Made by a program: the position numbers and the translations under genes. A stretch of 64,000 nt of DNA, taken from the NCBI GenBank assembly GCA_025558095.1, contig JAIVFI010000002.1:1240001-1304000 (forward strand), written 5' to 3'. Every line of letters begins with the position of its first letter. The stretch's first letter is position 1. A model generated the notes under the pieces. That model saw only the letters and a program-made list of their open reading frames with translations, ran no database searches and was not told where the DNA came from. This document shows positions 41,689-51,329 of this stretch, in pieces. The stretch comes from Hyaloraphidium curvatum. Lineage: Eukaryota > Monoblepharomycota > Hyaloraphidiomycetes > Hyaloraphidiales > Hyaloraphidiaceae.

Positions 41689-43101
41689 ATGGCCGCCGAC
41701 AAGCCCTCGCTCAGGCTCGGAAGCACTGCTCCCGTGAGTTTCGCGCCCTCCAACCGCGGGTCGGGCAGTGCGTGGCGGTGGGGCCCGGGAGGCCGTGAAC
41801 GCCGGTGCTGCGGCGTTCCCGACATCGGCGATGGGAACGATGTGTATCGCGGCGGCCAAAGAAGGCTGCGGAGCTCGTGGCTCCCGCCGTTTCGAAAGTC
41901 GCCCGGGCTGGGGAGGCAGAGCGGCACGCCCATCGGAAGCCTGTTTCTGGACGGCGTCGCTTCCGAGCCGGCAATTCGCACCATGAGCACCTTGAGAACG
42001 GTTTCCGAACGTCGTTTTGGCGTCTGGGCTCTTCCCGGACCGACGACTGGCGCGAGTCTCGGATCACTGATCCTCCTTCCCCACCCCTCCCTTTTCCTTT
42101 CCGCCCAACAGAACTTCCAGGCGGACACCACCCAGGGTCCCATCGACTTCCACGAGGTGCGTTTTGGTGTCCCGGCAAGCTTCCCGCCCAACCCGGCTGA
42201 CCGATAGCTAACTCCGGCAATCAGTTCATCGGCGACTCGTGGGTCATCCTCTTCTCCCACCCCGCGGACTTCACCCCCGTCTGCACCACCGAGGTGAGCT
42301 TTTGCGCCGCCCAAAGCCTTCGTAGACGTTCTAACGCCCTTTTGTCCGACAGCTGGGCGCCGTCTCGAAGCTCTCGAAGGAGTTCGAGAAGCGGAACGTC
42401 AAGACGATCGGCCTCTCGTGCAACGAGCTCGGCGACCACGACAAGTGGATCTCGGATATCAACAAGTGGGTAGCGCCTGCCGGTTGGGGCCCGATCGGAG
42501 CAGATCACTGATGGCTGCCCGGCTCCATAGGACCCAGGGCACTGACCTCAAGTTCCCCATCATCGCCGACCCCACCCGCAAGGTGGCCGCCCTGTACGAC
42601 ATGGTGAGCCTTCTTGTTCCAAACACCCGGAAGCCTCCCTGACATCCCCACCAGCTCGACTACCAGGACGCCACGAACGTCGACGCGAAGGGGATCCCCT
42701 TCACCGTCCGCTCCGTCTTCGTCATCGACCCCAAGAAGACCATCCGCCTCACCCTGACCTACCCGGCCTCGACCGGCCGCAGCTTCCCCGAGATCCTCCG
42801 CGTGATCGACTCGCTCCAGCTCGGCGACAAGAACAGGATCACCACGCCCGCCAACTGGCAGGTCGGCGACAAGGTCATCGTGCACCCCGGCGTGAGCAGT
42901 GGGTATCTTTCTCTCGGTGGGCATGTTGCGCGATGTGCTGACGTGGTGTCTCGCAGACGACGAGGCGACGAAGCTCTTTGGCGAGTTCGACACCGTCCTC
43001 CCCTACCTCAGGCTCACGGTGGGTGGTTGCGAGCAGATTACGGCCGGCTCCGGTTCTCATGGGCCGGCCGCAAACAGGACTCCAAGAACCTCAAGGCTTA
43101 A
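41689..43101 (+). CDS. 1-Cys peroxiredoxin (Prx6 type)
   Basis: Eight exons: 41689-41733, 42112-42156, 42225-42293, 42353-42465, 42531-42603, 42655-42898, 42957-43018, 43078-43101; 224 aa, the same length as animal Prx6. Reduces peroxides with a single catalytic cysteine. Motifs: [15 protein letters not shown], then H-P-A-D-F-T-P-V-C50-T-T-E (peroxidatic Cys), W-I-S-D-I, and the Prx6-type [20 protein letters not shown]. No resolving Cys at the 2-Cys position. The first intron is 378 nt, the rest 48-65 nt; the last exon codes for seven residues (D-S-K-N-L-K-A). All phases agree. Confidence 0.95.
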
Positions 43102-43390
43102 GCGGACTTCTGCATGCTGGTTCTCCGTCGAAAATATACTCAGCGCTTCGTTTGCAGCGAGCTTGCCTTGTGTTTTCCTCTCCGTTCAAGTCGCTCATCT
43201 AGATGGCGAGCATTCATCTCCAGCATGCCATCGGCGTTTCGCGCGATCGCTCAGGGTCCGCCCGTCTGCGCGCGCGAGCCGCAAAGCCGCAATCCGAACA
43301 GACAACTCCGGGGCAGCGAATCGCACTTCCCGCCCCTTCCACCCTCCCTTTGTCCCTCCCTTTCCCTCGGCGTCGCTGCCCTGCGCCGCG

Positions 43391-44147
43391 ATGGCCACCG
43401 ACGCGCGCACGCAGGCCGCGCTGGAGGAGCTCGAGGCCGCGGTGCAGCGCACCGGCGGGCGGCGCGTGCAGTACACTCCCGCATCGAAGGAGGACTGCAT
43501 CTCGGCGTGTTCGAACATGGTGGAGCTGATGGTTGGGCGGAATCCGGGTGGGTGGGCCCGGGCGGGGGACAGAGGGGGAGACTGACGGCCTCGTCTCGAA
43601 CCTTGGAACGCGCTCCGACCATCTTGCCCCGTTGGTTTCACCTGAATGTGATTGTGGACGCTTCTATCTTCGCCTCTCGCGGGACGTTTAGTCGCCGCCA
43701 AGAAGAAGGCCCCCTCCCCGCCCGCCGACGAGGTCGAGGAGGCCGCCAAGACGCTTGCCGCCATCTCGGGCTGGTTCGCGTCCCGCGTCGACGGGTTTAA
43801 GGAGCGGATGGGGTCCAGGATCGCGGATGCGGTCTACCAGCACTGCCTGCTGGACTGCGTTGACGACACGGACAAGGTCGGCCGCCCTTGTCGTCGGCGG
43901 GGGTTGGGCGCGCCTGACGCCGGTTCGGGTCATGCAGAACTTCCCGAAACAGCTCGCGCAATGCTGGAGCAAGGCCAAGACTGAGGAAGACGAGATCAAC
44001 TGCAACCAGCTCGCCGCGGATTGGCGGCTCCGGGCGCGCGCCGATTTCGACGCGCAGAAGCTCAAGGAGGCGGCGAACCTGATCGACGACGTGGCGGGGA
44101 AGCGGACTTGGGCCGAGTTCTTCGGGTTCGGGGGGGAGAAGAAGTAG
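43391..44147 (+). CDS. Helical protein of unknown function, 183 aa
   Basis: Three exons (43391-43547, 43692-43876, 43938-44147) join in phase. The protein is predicted to be mostly helical, with Cys at regular places: S-K-E-D-C-I-S-A-C-S-N-M-V, H-C-L-L-D-C-V-D-D-T-D-K, L-A-Q-C-W-S-K, and E-I-N-C-N-Q-L-A-A-D-W. It ends W-A-E-F-F-G-F-G-G-E-K-K. Regular C-x3-C and C-x3/4-C spacings hint at paired helices with disulphides or metal, but there is no signal peptide. No family recognised. Splicing support makes it a real gene. Confidence 0.65.
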
Positions 44148-44217
44148 CGCGGCCGGTACCCGGACGATTTTGTCTCTCGAGCGAAAGAGGAATCGATTTC
44201 TCCTTCCAGCTTCTATT

Positions 44218-45234
44218 TCAGAACAGATATCCTTCCTCCGGGTGCATCTTTGGCGGTAGCTGCGTCTCGCCCAGGATGGCCATCGTGTCCCTCTCGATGT
44301 CTCTGCAGATGGCCGTCATGGGCACGTCGGTTATGCGATTCTCGAAGGGGTCCTCGTTGACCGCGCCGGTTCTCTCGATCGCGGAAAACAAGAAAGCGAT
44401 GATGGCCGACATCGGAATCACGAGCCATACCACGCCGTCTGCTGTCATCCCCTTCACCGTGAAGAAGGGCACCAGGATGACAAAGACCCGCACGAACAGC
44501 CGGGTAAAGTACGAGTACTGCCGCGGCACCGGGATCCCCTTGATACGCTCGCACGTGGCCTGCTGCGATCCCAGCGCGGCAAGCTGCCCCTCGAGCTGGA
44601 AGGAATCGAACCCCATGAGCACGCCAGAGGCCATGGCGTCGTAGATGGATTCGCCCTGGCGTTTCATGAGGTACAGCGGGGCGTCGGGGGCGGCCTTGAG
44701 GCCCGCGAGGTCCGCGGGGTCGAGCATCCGGGCCACGCCGTCGTCCGCGCCGGGCGATTGTCCGCGGAGCTGGGCCCGGAGCGAATGGGCCCAGGCAATC
44801 TGCCGCCGCACCACGGTTTGCTTGAACGCCGCCGAGGCCTGGGCGTCGTACTGCGGCGCCTTGCGGTGGGAGTCGGCAAAGGTCACGACGAGCCGCGCGA
44901 ACGTGCGGCTGGCGGCCAGAATCGCGGCCCACGCGGCGGCCGCCTCGCCCCAGCGCGCGAAGGAGGTGTTTGCGCGGAAGGCGAGGAAGATGGAGAGCGC
45001 GGTGCCGAGCACGCCGAGGGGGGCAAAGGTCCAGGAGAAGTAGTAGATGCCGTAGTTGGCGAGGAGGGCCGCGACGACGCTGGCGACGATGGAGAGGGAG
45101 ACGTCGAGCCAGACGTAGCTGAGGACCTTTATCGGGTTGAAGATGCGTTTGACGACTTGCGGCGGGAGCAGGCAGCGTTGAGATGGGCGGAGAGGAATGC
45201 CGCGGGGAACCACCCACTCATTTCGGACGAGCAC
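44218..45234 (-). CDS. Bestrophin/UPF0187-like anion channel
   Basis: Intronless, 338 aa. Signature of the bestrophin-related (RFP-TM) family: after the first hydrophobic segments comes F-R-A-N-T-S-F-A-R-W-G-E-A, then A-W-A-H-S-L-R-A-Q-L-R, a run of helices with Y-S-Y-F-T-R-L-F-V-R-V-F-V-I-L-V-P-F, F-L-F-S-A-I-E-R-T-G and the family ending D-P-F-E-N-R-I-T-D-V-P-M-T-A-I-C-R-D-I-E-R-D. Fungal and bacterial homologues are pentameric chloride/cation channels of the plasma membrane. The start at 45234 leaves a short N-terminal tail; other starts are not excluded. Confidence 0.85.
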   Translation of the reverse strand: MLVRNEWVVPRGIPLRPSQRCLLPPQVVKRIFNPIKVLSYVWLDVSLSIVASVVAALLANYGIYYFSWTFAPLGVLGTALSIFLAFRANTSFARWGEAAAAWAAILAASRTFARLVVTFADSHRKAPQYDAQASAAFKQTVVRRQIAWAHSLRAQLRGQSPGADDGVARMLDPADLAGLKAAPDAPLYLMKRQGESIYDAMASGVLMGFDSFQLEGQLAALGSQQATCERIKGIPVPRQYSYFTRLFVRVFVILVPFFTVKGMTADGVVWLVIPMSAIIAFLFSAIERTGAVNEDPFENRITDVPMTAICRDIERDTMAILGETQLPPKMHPEEGYLF

Positions 45235-45541
45235 GGCGGCGGACTCCGCAGAACGGTGGGCTAGGGTCCGAAAAGCGGTGGCAATGGTTCCACTGCGCGT
45301 CTGTCCTGCCTATTGTTGGGATTCGTTGCTTGCGACGCCCGCGATTGGGCGGTTTGGAAACCACAGCCACTTGACCGATCGCTCCTCCGCCTGCCTGCGG
45401 TGTCAGCCATGCGGAGGCCGCATAGTCTTTGGAGAGCGGTCGTGATAAAAGACCGGCGAGGACGCACGCTCCGCACCAGCGCCTCCGGATCTCCACCCAT
45501 CCTGCATCCGGCCGACCCACTCAAATCGCAACAGCAAGAGC
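45235..45541. other. Divergent promoter between bestrophin-like and DJ-1/Hsp31-like genes
   Basis: 307 bp between opposed start codons, no exon or operator recognised. Confidence 0.45.
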
Positions 45542-46545
45542 ATGGCGCGCGGGCACAAAAACGCCAACCCCGTCAACGACAAGCGCCCCAAGCGCGTCGC
45601 CATCGTAGTCTCCAACGAGGGTGTATCGTCGACCACCGGCCAGCCCGTCGGATTCTGGTGCGTTCGCTGGCTTGCAGCCCCGGTCGCGCGGAGCTGACAC
45701 CCCGCGGCCGCAGGTGGGCAGAGCTTTCCCACCCCTACTACTACTTCACCGAGGCCGGCTACGACGTCGAGATCTTCAGCCCGCTGGGGGGCAAGGTGAT
45801 TGCCGACGCCGCCAGCGACCCCGAGGACGCGAGCCAGTGGCAGGCCGAGGACGTGATCTCACGCGGGCTCAAGCACGACCCGGCCTTTGCTCCGCTGCTC
45901 GAGGCGACCAAGAAGGTGGACGAGATCAACGTGGCAGAGTTTGATGCGCTGCTGGTGGCGGGCGGCCAGGGGCCCATGTTCACGTTCGAGAAGGCGGACA
46001 ACCTGCACGTGGGTCCGGGTGCTTCGCGCGCAATCGCCGCGCTCACCAACGGCGTCCACCCTCCGTGGCTGTCGACCATCCACACCTACATCGGACCGAC
46101 GACGTCCGCCCCGGCAGGCCAAGTTCGCCGAGTTCTTCGAGGCCGGCAAGATCGTCGTCGCCCTCTGCCACGGCTGCGCCATCCTCCGCTACGCCAAGCT
46201 GTCGACGGGCGAGCCCCTCGTCCGCGGCAGGACCGTCACCGGGTTCGCCAACGTCGAGGAGGACTTTGCCGACGCCGCCATGGTCCAGTGGGGCGTGCTC
46301 AAGCAGGGGCAGCATGTGATGCCGTGGCGTATCGAGGACGAGCTGAGGAAGCTGGGCGCCAACTACATACAGGCGGGGCTGTGGAAGGGGTTCGCGGTGC
46401 GGGACGGGAACCTGATCACGGGTGGGTGCTCGCCGGCGACGGGCGATTCGAGGGACCGGGCTGACGCTGCGTGCGCGTTCCAGGCCAGCAGAACTTCAGC
46501 GGGACCGAGACGGCCAAGCTCGTCATCGAGGCGCTGGGATTGTAG
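45542..46545 (+). CDS. DJ-1/PfpI superfamily protein, Hsp31-like
   Basis: Exons 45542-45657, 45714-46008, 46118-46421, 46484-46545 give 258 aa. Hsp31-like proteins are glutathione-independent glyoxalases/deglycases and stress chaperones. Motifs: V-A-I-V-V-S-N-E, E-L-S-H-P-Y-Y-Y-F-T-E-A-G-Y-D-V-E-I-F-S-P-L-G-G, F-D-A-L-L-V-A-G-G-Q-G-P-M-F, and the nucleophile elbow V-A-L-C154-H-G-C. The usual Glu near the G-x-x-x-E step is in N-E-G or A-E-L-S-H-P. The C-terminal G-Q-Q-N-F-S-G-T-E is typical. The family often has no introns in yeasts, so the four-exon layout fits a basal fungus. Confidence 0.9.
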
Positions 46546-46609
46546 ATGGCTTGTTGCATAACCCCACGAATACACTTGAAACCTGAGAAAACGTCCCGCG
46601 AAAATCACC

Positions 46610-48403
46610 TCAGTAGGCCAGCAGGTCCCCGAACCCGTCCGCACCATCCAGCAGGCCCTGCAGCGCGCCGTCGGCGTCCACTGTCCACGGGCCCTCTGCT
46701 GCCGCGGAAAGGTCCGCCTTGAGAGGAAAGCCGCCGCCGAGCGATGCGAGATCCAACGAGAAGCCGGCGTCCTGCACGAAATCGGGGCCCAACGATCCGT
46801 CTGCGTCCCACGGGCTGTCCCACGACCCGTCCGCCTCGGTCGCCGTCCCCTCCCTCGACCCATCCTCCCCGGCTTCCGGCGCGGGCGCCTCCACCGCCCT
46901 CCAACCCCCCACGCCCTCCCTCCACGCCCCCACTTCGGCCGCCACCGCCGCCGCCGCCTCCGCCAGCATCGCCGCGGCCCCCCTTCCCCCCGGCTCCGAC
47001 GCCAAAAACGCCGCGGCCCGCACCACGGCCTCCATCCCCCGCACCTGCCCCCCCGTCCTCGCAGCCAGCCGCATCCTCGCGAGCCGGAACTGCCCCGCCG
47101 CCAGCGCGGCCCCCGGCGCCGCCTCCCTCCCCCGCACGCCCCACCCGCCCCCCCTGCACGCCTCGATCCACGCGTCCACCGCGTCCGCCGCGCGCTCCGC
47201 GGCCTCGCCCTGCGCGCCGGGAAGGGACATCCGCGCCAGCCCGTCCTCCAGCGCCGCGGGGCAGGGGGTGGGGCAGCGCACGGGGTCCGTGGGGCCGCGG
47301 GGGAAGGGGTTCTGCCAGCATGCGCGGAGGGCGGCGGGGCGCGGGTGCAGAGCGAGGAGGAGGGCGAGGGGGAGGAGGGCGCGCTGCGTGCGGAGTTCGG
47401 GGGAGGGGGAGGCGGGGGGGAGGAGGGAGTGCAGGAGGGCGAGGTGTGGGAGGATCGAGGGGCCGAGGGGGTGGGAGGGCGTGGTGGGGAGCTGCGCGGC
47501 GCGGGCGCACAGATCCAGGAGAACGGCGATGCGGGCGGGGTGCGGGGTGCGGGCCCAGAGCGGGGCCAGGTTGGCGCGGTCGCCCTTTGCGAGGGCGGCA
47601 AGGATCTCGGAGTAGCGCGGGCCGTGCGGTGCGCGGGGCCAGCCGGCCGGCACGCGGAGGTGGTCGGGCACGGCGATCCGGGGAGGTACGAGGGCGTCCA
47701 GGGCAGCGAGGCGGTCCGAGGAAATGGCCACAGCCCACGCCCGGCGCCACTCCTCTGCCGCAGCCCAGGCGGCGGGCGTGGCTTCCGCAGCGGGGCCCGA
47801 GGCGGCCAACGGGCCCTCGCGGACAACCATGCCGCTCAGGGCGCCGGCGAGCAGCGCCAGCACGCGGGCGCGAACCACGGCGGCGGCGTCGGAGGGGTCC
47901 GCAGCGGGGACGGCGGGCTGCGCGGCGAGGAGCACGGAGGCCGCCAGCGCCGCGGGCAGCGGGTCGGCATCGAGCAGGCCGCCGGCGACGGAGCCGAGGA
48001 GTTCGGGGGGCGGTGCGGCGACCGCCTCGCCGGCGTGGTGCGCGGCGCAGACAACGGCGTACTCGACGGCGAGGCGCAGCGCCGGCGGCTGTGCGGCGAG
48101 GGCGGCGGGCGACAGCCGCGCGGGGTGCAGCACCGACAGCGCCGCGAGGCCCGCTTCCCCGAACCCCGCCGACCCGAGGAGCACCGCCGGCAGCCCCGCG
48201 GGCGGCACATTGGGCGGCTGGGTGGGCGCCGCCCCGTCCCCGTAGTCGCACGCCCTCCCCGTCCGCGAGCACCGCCCGCACCGCGGCTTCGCGCCGTCGC
48301 ACTTGTGCCGAACCGCCCGGCAGTGGGCGCACGCCCGCGGCGTCACCGTCGCCGGAGCCCGGCGAACACGCCGGGCTGCAAAAGGCGCCGGCGTCCCCTC
48401 CAT
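46610..48403 (-). CDS. Zn2Cys6 fungal transcription factor, Ala-rich
   Basis: Intronless, 597 aa from 48403 (616 aa from 48460). Zinc cluster C25-x2-C28-x6-C35-x6-C42-x2-C45-x6-C52 with the basic R-A-V-R-H-K between. Residues 60-500 are Ala/Leu/Pro-rich helices that fit loosely with the fungal middle homology region; the last 90 residues are acidic. Codon use is extremely GC-biased, which makes long open frames on the other strand that I take as chance. Target genes unknown; nearest neighbours are the DJ-1 gene (convergent) and a secreted cysteine-rich gene. Confidence 0.82.
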   Translation of the reverse strand: MEGTPAPFAARRVRRAPATVTPRACAHCRAVRHKCDGAKPRCGRCSRTGRACDYGDGAAPTQPPNVPPAGLPAVLLGSAGFGEAGLAALSVLHPARLSPAALAAQPPALRLAVEYAVVCAAHHAGEAVAAPPPELLGSVAGGLLDADPLPAALAASVLLAAQPAVPAADPSDAAAVVRARVLALLAGALSGMVVREGPLAASGPAAEATPAAWAAAEEWRRAWAVAISSDRLAALDALVPPRIAVPDHLRVPAGWPRAPHGPRYSEILAALAKGDRANLAPLWARTPHPARIAVLLDLCARAAQLPTTPSHPLGPSILPHLALLHSLLPPASPSPELRTQRALLPLALLLALHPRPAALRACWQNPFPRGPTDPVRCPTPCPAALEDGLARMSLPGAQGEAAERAADAVDAWIEACRGGGWGVRGREAAPGAALAAGQFRLARMRLAARTGGQVRGMEAVVRAAAFLASEPGGRGAAAMLAEAAAAVAAEVGAWREGVGGWRAVEAPAPEAGEDGSREGTATEADGSWDSPWDADGSLGPDFVQDAGFSLDLASLGGGFPLKADLSAAAEGPWTVDADGALQGLLDGADGFGDLLAY

Positions 48404-48585
48404 CGCGGCCGGAGGCAGGTCCGGATGCGGACGTTCCGAAACCACGTGGCTGGGGAGCATCTCGCGCCGATCACTCGATTCACGGCTCCCGGCTGCCCAT
48501 CACCACGGGCGAGGTGCCCGATCAGGTCCAGGCCATCGGGCAAGTCCTCCGCCTCATCGATCCGGGGATCGGCCTTCCCGATCTC

Positions 48586-48587
<2 letters not shown>

Positions 48588-48616
<29 letters not shown>
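48588..48616. repeat. Poly(C) tract of 29 bases
   Basis: An uninterrupted run of 29 C lies between the Zn2Cys6 gene start (48403/48460) and the 3' end of the secreted-protein gene (48782). Homopolymers this long are slip-prone and the stated length may be inexact. On the opposite strand it is a G-run able to form quadruplex structures. Confidence 0.85.
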
Positions 48617-48618
<2 letters not shown>

Positions 48619-48781
48619 GGCTACGGCGGTGACGGGGCGATCGCCGAGGGGCTCGCGGACGAAGACGGCGTGGGGCCAGGCGGGCTGCGTAAGGTGTCGG
48701 ATTGACACGACACCAACTGACCGTCTGCTGCAGAGCAATCCGGCCTTCACCTCGCTGCTCGACCTTCGCCGCTGTCAACCG

Positions 48782-49355
48782 CTAATCGGAGCACTGCGAC
48801 GGCGGGCACGCGGACCCCACAACGGCGAACAGCGTGGTCCCGGTCTCTGTGCCCCACGTGCTGCACCCGGTCATGGTCCTGCAGCTGTTGGCGGCGGTGA
48901 ACGCGTAGTGCGTGCACCCGGTCCTGCCGGCGCACGCCTGGCTGCAGGCCTCGAGCGAGGTCGCCCCCGCGTGGGTCTGCTGGCCCGTCGGCTGGCAGCA
49001 CAGCCTGTTTGCGCCGCAGCTCGTGTCGGAGGCGTAGCGGCGGTACAGCGCGTGGTCGGCGTGCGGGGCGGCGATGCAGGCCACGCGGTCGGCGGGGGCG
49101 CCGGGGTGGGCGAACTCGCTGGGCGTGGGACGCGGGCGTCAGGGCCGCGCGGGCAGCGCCGAGCGCGGCGCACCAGAATTCCCATTCCGCGCAGTCGGCG
49201 CAGCTGCGTCGGAACACGGCGGGCGGGCCGCCGGCGATGGGCGCGGGCCTGAGGCGGCGGTCAGGCCGAGGCGGGGGCGGCGGCGCGGCAACCCACGACG
49301 CGGCGGTCGCGACGGCGGCGGCGAGCAGGGCGGCGAGCACGAGCTGGGTCCGCAT
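48782..49355 (-). CDS. Secreted cysteine-rich protein, paralogue S1 (PAN/apple-like C-terminus)
   Basis: Two exons (49355-49174, 49118-48782), 172 aa. Signal peptide 1-19, Pro-rich spacer, then the module shared with S2 and S3: V-F-R-R-S-C-x2-C-A-x3-F-C-E-F, x-x-P-x-x-P-x-D-x-V-A-C-I and A-L-Y-R-R-Y. The intron splits the Cys codon TG|C of F-C-E exactly as in S2 and S3. The second half is different from S2/S3: C-C-Q-P-T-G, then S-L-E-A-C-S-Q-A-C-A-G-x3-C-T-H-Y-A-F and S-C-R-x3-G-C, a spacing like PAN/apple domains. Probably extracellular and disulphide-bonded. Role unknown. Confidence 0.7.
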
Positions 49356-49951
49356 CGCCGGGCCGATGGAGGCGGGGCGCCCTGGGGGGGATGGGGACAC
49401 GGGTCGTAGGGAAACGGGAAACGAGGGATCCAGGGACGTGCCGTTGCGCTCTGTCCTCCCGAATCGGCAACGCGCATCACTTCGAGCTCGACGGGCCGGA
49501 AAGCCGGCCGGCGCGCGGCGTGGAGCAGCTGGTTTCCGTTCAGGCGGCAGCAAGTGGGCTCGGCGACGACTTTCGTGCGGTCGATCCGCGCGGCCTCCAA
49601 GGGGAGCGAGCAGTCCCAATGCGCGAGGGCGTCGGGTTTCCGATCGCGTCGAAGGACGCTGCGGCCGGGTGCGTATTTTCTAAGAAGGGCCCCGGAACGT
49701 GCTCGCAGTCCAGCGAAAGCAACGTCAAATCCGCGGGGAAAGAGAATTCGCCTGGCGGAAAGACGTGGCCAAGTTGCGCAGGCTTGAAAGTTCCTCGATG
49801 ACCAGCATCAGCACCTCGGAAGGGAACACGGGCGCGTCGCCCGAAGCGCTTTCCGTTATCTGCTCCGTTTTGCTGGAATCCGCGGCGATCGAGTCTTCAA
49901 TGAGTCGGACCGGGAAAACCCTTCCCCCGCTTCGTCCAGCTCGCCGCCGAA
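49356..49951. other. Intergenic region
   Basis: 596 bp between the divergently transcribed S1 and epoxide hydrolase genes. No exon or RNA recognised. Confidence 0.45.
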
Positions 49952-51268
49952 ATGGCTCCCACGGCGTCGGACCTCTCCTCCTTCCCTCTGCGGACCGCGC
50001 GCGTGAATGGCATCGATATGCGTCCGTGTTGTGTTTCGGGCACCCATTGGCGTCCCCGGCTCACGGTTCGGCCGCAGGGTTCGTCGACGCGAGGCCGGAC
50101 GGGCGCGAGCTCGGGACGATGATCTTCATCCACGGGTTCCCCGAGGCAGGCCGATTTGCGGGAGCCGAAGTGCCGGTATCTCCTGACGTCTCCATCGCCC
50201 CAGTCTTGGATGGAATGGCGGCACCAGATCCCGCACTTTGTCGCGAAGGGATACCGGGTCATCGCGCCCAACACCAGGGGCTACAGTGGGGTCGTTTGCC
50301 GATTGGAGGCCGTCGGCGTGTTTTGATGGTCCGTGTGCGCGCAGACAAGGGGGAGCCGCGGCCGAGGGCAGCGGACAAGGAGCTGAAGAACACGCACTAC
50401 ACTCTGGCCAACGCGGCGCGCGACATGAAGGAGCTGCTGGACCACTGCGGGGTGAAGAAGGCCATCGTGGTTGCGCATGACTGGTGAGCCTGCCCGGTGT
50501 GCACGTTGCCCGGGTCGGACCTCACGTCGGACATCCTGCCAGGGGCGCGGTCCTGTCGATGCGGTTCTACAACCTCTACCCCGAATACTTCGAGAAGTAC
50601 GTCCTCATCTGCATCCCCTACTCCCTGCCGCCCGCGCAGTACGTGCCGATCGAGGAGGCGGCAAAGGCCGTGAAGCTCCTGAACTACCAGGTCTACTTCA
50701 ACTCGGACAAGGCCGAGGACGAGCTCAACGAGCAGACGGACCTCTTCATCAACTTCTTCTTCTCCCGCATGACCCGCGATTTCCAGAGGGGCATGGACAT
50801 GATCACGCCGACCTTCGGCGTCATCGACTCGGCCAAGGCCAACGGCTACCCGCGCAACGACTGCCTCCTCTCCGCCGAGGAGATCGAGGCGTACAAGAAG
50901 CACATGCGGGAAATCGGGGGCTGGGGTGGGCCGCTCCAGTGGTACAGGATGGGCGAGACCACCTACCGGGATTTCAACGACGGGAGGAAACTGCAGCTCG
51001 AAGTGGAGGTCCCGCTCCTCTTCATCGGCCCACAGTTCGACTCCCCATTCTGGAAGGGCGCGGCGAGCGACGCGATGAGGAAGCACGCCAAGGACCTTAC
51101 GCTCAGGGTGGGTTGGACCGAAGCTCGGCGCGGGTTACCTCTCACCCCGGGGACGAGCAGGAGATCGCCAAGGCGGGGCACTGGGTGGCATACGAGAAGC
51201 CGGACGAGGTCAACGCCATCATTTCGGAGTGGCTGGACGCCCGCGCCGCGGCGGAACCGAAGATGTGA
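49952..51268 (+). CDS. Epoxide hydrolase-like alpha/beta-hydrolase
   Basis: Six exons (49952-50021, 50078-50145, 50204-50285, 50345-50483, 50543-51107, 51161-51268) give 343 aa. Opens epoxides to diols through a covalent ester. Motifs: V-N-G-I-D-M-R-F-V-D-A, oxyanion H-G-F-P-E (42-46) followed after splicing by S-W-M-E-W-R-H-Q-I-P, P-N-T-R-G-Y, and the nucleophile H-D119-W-G rebuilt across intron 4. A G-x-W-Y-R motif in the cap (Q-W-Y-R-M) holds the Tyr that activates the epoxide. The catalytic His lies in the final A-G-H-W-V-A-Y-E-K-P-D-E-V. Intron 2 appears to use a GC donor (GCAGGC at 50146): the protein is continuous and the intron has the usual 58 nt; the alternative GT donor gives a 34-nt intron and eight extra residues. 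Confidence 0.88.
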
Positions 51269-51329
51269 TGCTCGGACTCTGTCGTTATTGATTCCATGAC
51301 GTGAAGATGCCATGTCTTCCCGAGCGATC

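Noticed and set aside
46744-49252. Two plus-strand open frames above 600 codons across the Zn2Cys6 gene
   Set aside because: They are antisense to a frame with a perfect zinc cluster, pass through the poly(C) run and are almost pure Arg/Pro/Ala/Gly; a chance result of extreme GC bias.
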